Shown piece by piece: positions 51,613-61,384 of a stretch of 64,000 bases of DNA. A program made the position numbers and the translations under genes. Origin of the DNA: Bolinopsis microptera (Eukaryota > Ctenophora > Tentaculata > Lobata > Bolinopsidae); the NCBI RefSeq assembly GCF_026151205.1, contig NC_087072.1, positions 10,888,169-10,952,168 of the forward strand, given 5' to 3'. The notes under the pieces are model-generated. The model saw nothing but the letters and a program-made list of their open reading frames with translations. It made no database searches and was not told the origin of the DNA. How positions within the stretch are numbered: position 1 is the stretch's first letter; the number at the start of each line of letters is the position of its first letter.

Positions 51613-52628
51613 CTGAAACAAGTAACGATGAGTAAAGGTTTAAAGCTTTTATATTATGAACACTTATGTATTTTGTTTTTGTTGGAATTTTGTTCAAGTT
51701 AAATTATATGAATGCGTAATTATTATTTTTCATTGACAAACCAGGGCAAGGTGACAGTGATCCATAGTCTTTCCATTTTCCGGTATCTATTTATATTTGT
51801 GTTATATACTGTATAATATTGATTAGTAAAGGTTCAACTTGCTAGAAACAATAACTTGAACACCTGAAGTGGATTAGGTGATACAAAATAAATAATTGCT
51901 TTTAATAATTGCTGTTAATAACACTGTCGATTGCTGTTAAAAGACTGCCTCGTTATTGTATGAATTAAAAACTATATCAATGATTCAAAGTGTTGTTTAA
52001 CGGCATCGTTAGATTATAATCATGATAACGATTATCTAACTGTTTGTTATAATTCATTGAAAAACAGTGATAAAGTCTGTAAGTCTACTGATGACTGAAA
52101 TATCTTACATTCACGAGTCACCAGGTAAACGTTTAGAGCCCAGGAACCTCCCCTTCCATCTTCGCAGTTAGTTGCTCTTCCATATTTCTTGTAGGTTTCA
52201 TGAGCATCTTCGGCTGTAAAACACTCCTTGTCGTTTTGAATTGCGAACACTGAATAGCCCACTTCCTTGGCGAATTTGTAACATTTTTCTATTGGATTGT
52301 CGTAGTTTCTTTTGCCGCCAGCTATTGCTCTGGTTTTTTTGTCTTTCCAGCAGCCCAAGTTACAATTTCCTGGTTAATTGGTTAGAGTTTTTTTGTTGTT
52401 GCTAGAATTTAATTAACATTTATGATTTAGGATGTGCTATAATACGAGCAATTGATATACGATAATGTGTGTTTGTTACGTCTTGGTTTGAGTATGGATA
52501 AGGTCTTGATGGAGCTATCCCCTGCTATTCAAACACATTATTATGATAGCAAGGTACTCACCAGCTAGGGTAGGCCCTATGATCACCAGGACCACTATCG
52601 TCACTAGAGTCATCTTCATCATTGTCAT
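41688..52628 (-). pseudogene. Gene E: WSC-like / 58x TSP1 gene with frameshift and stops, no sushi exon
   Basis: Exons 52562-52628 (signal peptide, MTLVTIVVLVIIGPTLA), 52109-52369 (WSC-like, [20 protein letters not shown]), 51742-51786 (45-base linker) and one exon of 9925 bases, 41688-51612. That equals 58 x 171 + 7. The extra 7 bases lie near 49,535 (TAATAAC inside the GGWTNYEDW segment) and create a stop at 49,538-49,540, after 12 complete modules (815 codons from the start). In the frame that follows, stops occur at 46,267-46,269, 44,599-44,601 and 43,873-43,875. Modules mostly read [20 protein letters not shown], with Thr available for O-fucose. Without the lesions this would be a secreted protein of about 3400 residues. 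It may still make the 12-module form. Repeat collapse or an assembly error could mimic some of this. Confidence 0.7.
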
Positions 52629-55206
52629 TATTAAAAGCAAGACTTGTGGTCAGGCTTTCATAACTGATTAAATTCAGATCAATCAAATGAATGTTACGGA
52701 AAACTCGATATTAAAACAACTGTAAACTTTACTCCAACAGAAAGAACGATTGCAAAGGTTAACTATACAAAATGTCCGTGACAATATTCATCAGAGAGTT
52801 ACAACACTTAAAATAAGTAGAACTTTGTTACTTGATTTTATACTGATAGAATGAAAGTAAAAGCTTGATAACATGCACCTTACTGGATACTTAACCAGTA
52901 AGTTAAATGCAACTACCAAATAATTAAATAATTATGTAATCTATCTCAAAAGTATCAGACTTAGCAGGTACGTGTTTAACTCGCTCACTACCGTAGCTGT
53001 GAAGGTTTATAATTCGTCATTATAAACATTTTGAGTTTTGACCCTACACAATTCAGAACAACTACGAATTTGCTCAACAGTACGCGCAACAGGCCACGGA
53101 ACTTGAAATTGACGTAATACAATGGCCAGAATATTTGAGGTCGAAGAATAATATATAATATGAGCCACAGTAACTGTTCCATTTCAATAATAGAATATAA
53201 AAATATAGCTGACATCTTGTTACAACTTTGCAACTGACTCAAGCTTCGGTTGTGGTAATTACAGTTGATAATTCAAAATACTATAATATTGGGTATATTA
53301 CGAAATTTGGCTATTCAAAATTCAGCATGGCATGTCTAATCACTAAACAAATTCTTACGTATAACGATTTCTTCAGAAGGTGTCACGTTGTAGAGGAAGT
53401 ATCTGTCCTAATGCTACCACTGCACGTGTGATGTGATAATAACTATTTGAATTTCTGATTTTTTCCTGCGAAAATTTTGATGTTTAAACACTTTTCATTC
53501 ATTACAGCAGATCACGATTATGACAATGGAGAAAAAATGAGAAAATTTCACGTTTTCAGCTTGAAATTATTACTTCTCTTGGGTTGATGTGTAAGCAGTC
53601 TTTATAGCTAAAGGAGTTTCCAACCTATTCTATGTAATAATTACAGCTACGGCTTGAAACTTTGAAACAACCGCTCTACTTTCAAATGAAGGCTACATTT
53701 AACGTTACATGTGGTCCCTCTGATACAGGGTTAACAGGCCTTTATCTTGATGATCTCCCATCTCGTTTATTTCTCATACAGGGTAAAAACATCGAAAGAG
53801 TTGAGAACTGCTTGCTCGCAAGCACAAACTTATATTATGAGCTAGAAGTAGCCTATTTGTTTCTGGCAATTTACCCAAGAACCTGTTTAGTTAGAATTCG
53901 AATTTATTCACCCGAATATAATTTAATTATAATGACAAATTTAAAATAATATTATTAGTACTTTGTATAATAAATAATACTATATATATTCAATGATTTA
54001 TGGTTTAAAATTAAAACAGTAAAATTAAATCAAATTCTCAAATTGCGATTATTGAAAATTGCATCACACATTTAAAAAATCGTTGAATAATATTGAAAAT
54101 ATTTGCAAAACGAATAATTACGAACATATCATCAGTTTCTTTAAAATTACTATATTTAACGTTTAATCGATAAATATCAGAAGATATTTTTTCAGTCAGT
54201 GGGGTCAATAGCCTTAAAGCAGGGAGTTAGCCCGTGTCTGTGCTACACAGTGCTTCCCTCTTCTCAGAGTCCATGAACACGTAGTCAAACTGGCCCCCCC
54301 CCCCCTCCTTGCAGTTCACCGTTATCTTGTAGTTGTAGGAATTCGGAATGTCTACCTTGGTTAGCACTGCAATTGTACGGAACTTTAAAGATATTGGATA
54401 AAACGAGAGTCCAACTTTTGTGACTGGAATAACACATCTGTGAACTTAAGTGAACAATTTCAGGAAAATGCATGCAGATAGGAATGTCTCAAGGAATATG
54501 AAAACTGTCCATGTCAGAAACAAAATGTATTCTTGTGTAAATTTGTATTGATCCCGTTTGATGCGTCAAGGAAAAATGCTCTTATCAGGAAAGGAATTTA
54601 CTCAACGTTTCAATGTTACAACAGATCACGAATACTATGTTGTAACATTGAAACGTTGAGTAAATTCCTTTCCTGATAAGAGCATTTTTCCTTGTCGCAT
54701 CAAACGGGATCAATACAAATTAACACAAGAATACATTGCAACCATGCGACTCATGTCTCATAAACAACACTCCAATCCGGATTTTACATCCGTCTATCGT
54801 GACTTTCAAGGAGGTTGATTTTTATTTTTAAAGTATTGCATGATTCTTCCCCAATCATTTAAATGTTAATTGGTATGAAAAGGCATATGTTAATTGATGT
54901 ACATACGGAGTTAAAAAGTTCCGCAAATATCAAGCTATGGCTGGCTCAAATTCAGTCCACGCTGCCATCACGCAGCCGCCGAAGAGCGAGTAAGGGCTCC
55001 ACACTGCCGGCGGATCATCTGACGCCGGCGCCCATGTCTGGTGTTATCAATAATATGTGCTTGTGTACGATTTAATTGTTGGTTTATTCGGTTCAAAAGC
55101 AAATTCCCATTTGTTTTGAACTGAAGATACCGACACAAAAAGATAACGAATAAAATTATGGATTAAAGAGATATGAACAATATGTATATAAGATATTTCT
55201 AGAGCC
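52629..55206. other. Upstream region of gene E and decayed duplicated DNA
   Basis: 52,640-54,190 repeats the gene C upstream region. 54,190-54,400 is a decayed copy of the last exon of the gene at 34.6 kb, with an expanded G/C run at 54,297-54,306. A hairpin repeat lies at 54,528-54,733. From 55,030 to 55,200 the sequence matches the 3' flank of gene C (near 26,940-27,120). No intact gene is seen. Confidence 0.55.
54528..54733. repeat. Inverted repeat, ~95-bp arms with ~16-base loop
   Basis: The arms contain AAAAATGCTCTTATCAGGAA and its reverse complement, with a one-base difference. The loop is GATCACGAATACTA. It replaces the upstream exon that the 34.6-kb copy still has. It may be a snap-back insertion of one end of a mobile element. 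Confidence 0.85.
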
Positions 55207-57642
55207 TTACATGCAATACTTACTTGTTTTCATACATTTAGGAGGGTCTGCTGTTTCTCTACCAACTACTTCATAGCTCGTTCCGTTAATACATGTCATA
55301 GACCGTGTTCCTAAGTTGTTATATCTAGGTTTACAGCTCACTCTGATCACTTCTGCTGCTTCAACAGGAAACTGTGTAACTGTTACAGCGTGTTCCCAGG
55401 TTGAATCTAGTCCCGTACAACCTGAATGAGTGATGAAAGTTTAAAACTCTCTTTTTGTTTACAATTAAAAACAATGTACTATGTTTGTTACAATTCAGTT
55501 TGAGTCTGGACAAGTTTATATTTTCAGTCTGATGGGGTTATCCCCCTTATGTAGTAGACTTCAACGTGAAATTTAAAATTAAGTTAGAATTTTACAAATA
55601 CTTGGGCAAGAGTGAGTATTGCAATTCCGCGATTCTCTGTCATCTCCGTCACATTGAGTCCCGCTGTGAGCAGGAGCAGGATTTGTGCAGGTTCTGGTTC
55701 GTGTTTGGGTTCCTGGTCCACATTCTGTAGAGCACAATGACCAGTCTCCATAGCCACTCCATCCGCCATTAACCGGGCAGTCTTTAGTTTTGCATGACTT
55801 AGTCTCAATGCTTTCTCCCTGACAATCTGCTCCACCGTGAGCAGGAGCAAGATTCGCGCAGGTTATATTGTTTAGTGTTTGGGTTCCTGGTCCACATTCC
55901 TTAGAGCACTCTGACCACTCTCCATAGCTGCTCCATCCGCCTATAATCGAACTGTTTTTTACTATTTTTCTTTTAGTCAATAATTGTTAGGGTATACTGT
56001 TCTCACGTGTAAAATGGCCAGCAACATGACAGTTCGGAATATGAACGAATATAATGCTTGATACTTAAAAGTATAGTAAGAGTTTTGATGGGTCCAGTAA
56101 TGGAGATTAACTAATTTCCTTATACAATTAGAACCACCAGACTTCAGCTTCATTACAAAGGTATATAAGTATATGCTACATATTTACTTAGTGAGATAGT
56201 GGAAGATAGATAGGTGCATTTTCTAAATATTACATCTTTTCATATAATACAGAATACCTTTTGTTCCTTCTTATGTCCTTAATATTCATAAAGTTTAATT
56301 AATGAAAGTACCTGTTTGATAGCATATTTCGCTAGGACACTTGATGTAGTTGTCACCAACACAGCACTTACTGTCTCTCCGAAGCACACTACCATCACAT
56401 TGTGTACCATCAGGAGCATTGTCCTTCTCCATGTTAGATTGACAGCAGTATTGCCCGTTGTTGTAAACGTAGGGGTGGAAAGGAGGGCATGTATCTGGAA
56501 ATTATGAAATTTTATAATTCCCACATTAAATTTTGAAGCCGCAAACTTTTTAAGTTCGTACACTAATTGTGCCCCACAGTTCTGAGAGCATACCTTACCA
56601 GACTTTATTTGAACGGTCATTAATTGGACGCTGGAGGCCCCAGTGTTAATTTAATGTCCGTTCAAATAAAATCAAAGTCCGTTGAATTTTTTCCCCAAAA
56701 GTATTCCACTACGAAGGACTTGACTACTTTTTAATTTCGGTCAATTTCAATTTCTATACTATTATATTACTATTATATATATTATAGATCGGAACTTACT
56801 TTTATCAGGTCTACAGAATTGTAATACTAATTCTGCTTCATCATCAATCCAAATTTTCTCTCCATTTACAAAGTCAAATTCTTTTCTTTCGTCTACTTGA
56901 ACACTGATCTGTAAAGTGTTGCAGTTTAATTTGTATTATGATAACTTATTATAGCACGTGTTTTTTCGTAAGTTTTAGGAGCAAAACCTTATGTTATGAC
57001 TCTCCAACGCCATCTAAAGTACAACATTATTAAAATTCCGCTCATACAACAATCCATAAAAACAGAGTTTTTCGATGTCAGAGCGATGTCATGAATGAAA
57101 TTATGAATAAATACAGACAAGTCCAATGTAACAAAATCTAGGTTCAGTGGAATTTGGTCGAGCCAGTCTAATTTAAAATGGCATAAGTAAGAAAGAAGAG
57201 TTTACTGTATGAATGAGCCACCCATCAGTTCCATCCATTCTGATGGAAATACACTGGAATTCCCCGATGTCAGCATTGTCACTAAAGGTCCAAATATCTG
57301 TGTCGCCAGAGTTTCTATCATTCCCCGGGTTATCAGTCACGTGCTCTCCTGTATGTCCTGTTGTTCCGATGATTTTGTAGAAGAATTTCGAATTAGTTCC
57401 AGAGTTGGATTCAGTTGAGGTCAAAATCGTCACCTTGTATTTAGCTGGAGAAACTTGTTTCAAACTTATTATTTTATTTGTTAGCACCGATTTGTCCCGA
57501 AAGCATTATATTACCATCTATCATTCTATCAAAGTATCAAAGTATCAACAATGACAATCTGTAGAAACAGTTTGTAGCAGAGTTACTCACCCGCCAGTAG
57601 TGGTGAAATGATCGCTAAAAGCAAAACAGTAGATGTTATCAT
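55207..57642 (-). CDS. Gene F: secreted PLAT / Cys-rich / 2x TSP1 / sushi protein
   Basis: Exons 57591-57642, 57206-57444, 56800-56908, 56312-56494, 55602-55940 and 55210-55421 sum to exactly 378 codons; stop at 55207-55209. Signal peptide MITSTVLLLAIISPLLA, PLAT-like domain (YKVTILTSTES, DTDIWTFSDNADIGEFQC), a linker (ISVQVDERKEFDF), a Cys-rich domain matching that of gene A (TCPPFHPYVYNNGQYCC, SKCCVGDNYIKCP), two TSP1 modules ([40 protein letters not shown]) and the sushi-like last exon. For the TSP1 exon the acceptor is TTATAG|GCGG; using the AG 11 bases earlier would bring in a stop. It is gene A without the lectin exons. The first TSP1 has lost one basic stretch (LNNITC). Confidence 0.75.
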
Positions 57643-59316
57643 GATCGTAGTCTTGTTCGCATCCTGCTTAATCGAATTAATTGATAATTAATTGATGATG
57701 CCTTGCGCACGTCCGGGATAGCTTGGTATTAGAATTATATTATCTGAGTTTGTAGTCATAAATATCAAATCTGCTCCACAAGCACATCTGAACTGATTGG
57801 ATCTATTTAATCGGTTTTTACGTATCAAACTGACTACTGAGCCTGGAGGGGGATATTTAAAACATATAAGTGATACGAAATGATTTTATTAGCAGGAGCT
57901 TTCAAAAGACTACTGAGCGATAAGCTGGCTGGGACACAATATGAGGGCAAGATAGGGTTCCTCGCTGCCCCTCTGTGTTAGTATAAACTGTCATTGAAAG
58001 CAAAGCTAGCTCCCAATGCTCCAGACTGGTTTCTGAAAATATCTACATAATTGTAGAGAAGAGTGTGCTCGAACGACGAACGTAGGATACTCGCTATAAG
58101 ATGGCTTTGTGGCATTGTCCCATACCATCGTTCGCAAAGTATATGTTAAATTATTCAAATCCTTATAGAACCTTTCCCATTACTCCATTAGATATGATAG
58201 GTTCAATGTAAACGTGTGCTGAATTATTCAGTTGGGAGGCACCTATCTCATCATCTCTCGCCTACTTGACGTTCTCACCCTGGTTTCATTCTCTGTCTTT
58301 TGAATAAAAGAAATGTTCACATATTACATAAGTCAGCCTACTGATGAAATATGATAAACGATCAGGTAAGGAACTACTGTGACTTGCTCAAGGCTTGTGT
58401 ACAGCAAATTACTAATACTAAGTTTAAAATTGTGTTATCGAAGGACAGAATACCAGATACCATATATACCAGTAGGTGTAAAAGAGTATTCCCCTGAGAA
58501 AAAGAATGTTACAGATGATCTGAAGAGGTGAAGAGATAATGTTAGTGTATAAGTGTAGGTTTAGGGTTATTTGGACAACATCTCCGGACTGTAAGTTTAA
58601 CTACATAGTGCTGTTTAACATCATTTATTATTATCATTTAATCTTAAAATTCTCCGTTCATCCTTTCGGGAGCTACACAAGATAAACTAAATTTTGTGGT
58701 TTACATTTTCCAGTTGTTTTTGAATAAATATAACTTAAATGAATTGAAGTTTTGGCGTGATTACTGATCAAATGAAATAATGAATAATGCAACAAAAATT
58801 AACAACAGAACGAAATTCAATGAAATAATTTAAATGAAGAGTGTCTTCGGCGTCCTAAATTTACAGAAAGACTAATTTACTGGTACTAAATGTTCACACA
58901 ATAGTTTTGTAAAATTGCTGGCGTAGTTCAAGAGGTATAATTCTGAAAATGGTTGTTGACGTAATATTTGACCGGTACATTAGGACCATCTTAACATGAT
59001 ATAATTTCCCCAAAATTACCAAATATTTTCGAGGAATTTTTAAAATGTATCATAATCTTACTTATATAATTCACAGAATTATCTTTGTACAATGTACAAT
59101 GTACGTTTGTACGACCGCCCACGTGCAAATTAGACGAGAAATAGGTAGTTGCATAGTAACCATATTACGTTTTGTTTAGTGCGAGCAACATTTTAATTCG
59201 CTGTATCTTCGGTTGTGTAGGATGTTTTTTGACGCGATTTAATCTGACTGCCAAAGAATACTATTAGGTTCCTCCCTGTGGCCACGGGTTTTCTAGTATT
59301 GTATAAATAAGCATTA
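57643..59316. other. Upstream region of gene F
   Basis: No exon is supported. A copy of the family block with ATTCCCCTGAGAAAAAG lies near 58,455-58,550, about 0.8 kb upstream of the gene F start. The interspersed repeat occupies about 59,110-59,298 in reverse orientation to the copy at 13,384, ending directly beside the BPI-like gene. Confidence 0.5.
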
Positions 59317-60291
59317 TCATATTTTAAGCATGATAAATTTCTCTGTGGATTCTATCATCACCTCGTCGAGGTCCAAATCAGAGCATATTCTCAAAAAGTT
59401 TTCCATTTCTTTAAAATCTAAGTTTTCTTCACTTAGTGCTGGTACAAACTTTCTGGCCTTTTTCAGAAATTCCATTTTATGCATATTTTCTTTTCCTGAG
59501 TTTTTTACGAGTTCTTTCGATAAAATCAAGCATATCTCCCAATTACCTTCGTTCGTTTTACCAGGCATTTGATGAAGATTTGTATCTTTGGTAAGTCTTG
59601 CGTAAAATTCAATCCTGTCAGCTTCAAAAATAACACCCGGACTGTCTTTTTCTATCGAATCTTGAAAGGGAATGTTGTCTATTATGTTTAAATCACCGAA
59701 CTGCTTCTCCACGTGCTCGCAAACAGCTATCTCGATTTGTCTAGTGATGGTTCCCTCCATTAGGCTGGCAACAGCTGAGTATATGCTATTATGTAAGTCT
59801 AGATCAAATGAGCGGAAAGTAACACTGCACGCCTTGCTGACGGCTGCCAGTTGCCCCTCTGCTAAGTTATCTACTCCTGCTGTCACTTCGAGCATTAGCG
59901 ACATCTTCATGGTGATCTTTCCGTTGACCCAGAAAATGAATGCCTTAACTTCATAGTCCCCCTCAACAACAGACGAACTAATGTTCTGACTCACTTTTAA
60001 TCCGACTCCTGGAACGATCTGTATTTCCGGACGTTTCAATGTCATTTCCGAGACTTGCAGATCCGTTACTTTGTAGCTGCTGGACGAGATATCAAGGAAT
60101 TTTATTGCGCCCTTGTTCGTCAACTTTTCCTCGAATACCCTCATCTTCTTGTGAAGCACATCTTCCAGCTTCTTGACACCACTTTGGTTGATGATTATTT
60201 TTAATGATGGTAGCACCGCTTCTTGTTGACACTCCGTCGTGATAAAATGTAAACTAGCGAGCGTTAAAAACACAAAAACCAACGGCATCAT
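59317..60291 (-). CDS. BPI/LBP-like secreted protein, intronless
   Basis: A single uninterrupted frame of 324 codons from the ATG at 60289-60291. Residues 1-20 are a signal peptide (MMPLVFVFLTLASLHFITTE). The following part resembles the N-terminal lipid-binding half of BPI/LBP/CETP/PLUNC proteins: a long amphipathic first helix (LEDVLHKKMRVFEEKL), alternating beta strands (ISSSSYKVTDLQVSEMTL), a Cys pair (KACSVTF and AVCEHVEKQ, family-like spacing) and VASLMEGTITRQIE. The C-terminal half is short and lacks a convincing second barrel; family members with two domains are near 450-480 residues. BPI/LBP proteins bind lipid or bacterial lipopolysaccharide in innate defence. Being intronless among split genes, it may be a retrocopy, though no poly-A tail is seen. 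Family call is by pattern only. Confidence 0.55.
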   Translation of the reverse strand: MMPLVFVFLTLASLHFITTECQQEAVLPSLKIIINQSGVKKLEDVLHKKMRVFEEKLTNKGAIKFLDISSSSYKVTDLQVSEMTLKRPEIQIVPGVGLKVSQNISSSVVEGDYEVKAFIFWVNGKITMKMSLMLEVTAGVDNLAEGQLAAVSKACSVTFRSFDLDLHNSIYSAVASLMEGTITRQIEIAVCEHVEKQFGDLNIIDNIPFQDSIEKDSPGVIFEADRIEFYARLTKDTNLHQMPGKTNEGNWEICLILSKELVKNSGKENMHKMEFLKKARKFVPALSEENLDFKEMENFLRICSDLDLDEVMIESTEKFIMLKI

Positions 60292-61384
60292 CGTCAGGAC
60301 TTGGAAAACTAATACATTAATATGTCGTTGATAACAAAGTGAACCTTGAAACTTTGTGTGTGATTTCTCTCACAAAGCATTTTGATGATGGACGTATAGT
60401 TATAAGTGTAGTATACCGCATCAAACGACGGTTAGAGAAAGGTTATACTCTGTGTTCATACATTAGTGTATTTATTGTATTTTGACCGATGATCTCACAA
60501 TTGCAAAAAACCGGGTAAATTCTTGCACCTAAAAGTAAATGATTGATTTGGCGTTGATTTTATATATTTTTCATTTCCAACTTTACCAAAGCTGACTGTT
60601 CACTGTAGGAACCAGGCAATAAACTCACGTTTTGCAAGATTACATTTGAATTTTATATAATTTTATTTAGGATAATAATATTATAGTGAATACATCACTC
60701 TGTTTGTAACATATCAGTACATTGTGCAAGAAATAAGGACGGATTTAAAATTTGGAAGCATGTAGGTCGTAGGACACACAAGGGTAGATATTAGAAGAGT
60801 TAAAACTACGCTTTGGGGCAGTAAAATATAGAGAACTGTTTAGATAGGTTTGTGGTACACGTGATGGTAGGACTGGTTATCAGAGTGGACAAGTTAGCAG
60901 GATAATTAGATCACCATTATATAAATAATCATGGCGAGTAGTAAAACTCCAATTCAACGACTCGGCACTCCTATCAAACTGGAAAACCCAGCCCAATCGC
61001 GAACAAAATGTGGCTTTTACCACTCTACGTGTTGAACAGATCTTTGTGCCCGAGCCTTTCGTCCGTTACATAGTGCATAACATGAATTCTGGGAATTTGA
61101 GATGAAGGATAGCAGGAAATGAAGGTGGTAGTACCTGGTGTTTATAAAGTTCTTAGCTGAAAGGGTAACTATAAAAAGTATCGCTCTTAGTTTCCTTTCA
61201 TCTCTGATCAAATCTGTTTCAATCTTATGCAGAACTGGGCAACGCGTTTCAAATAAATGATTTTCCAACAATTAATTCTTTCGTGAAACTTTAAGATCAA
61301 TACAAAACAGTGCCTTAATCTGCCTTGCATTGACCTCAAATCAAGGAACATGACGTTATTGTTTATAAAATAATACCCTATATT
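60292..61384. other. Stretch between the BPI-like gene and gene G
   Basis: AT-rich DNA with no supported exon. It should hold the BPI-like promoter and the 3' flank of gene G. No sushi exon of the kind seen after the other TSP1 arrays could be found here. Confidence 0.5.

Noticed and set aside
46267-51621. A 1784-codon minus-strand open frame
   Set aside because: It reads a wrong frame of the TSP1 modules down to the 7-base insertion near 49,535 and only then the true TSP1 frame. It has no signal peptide or splice support.
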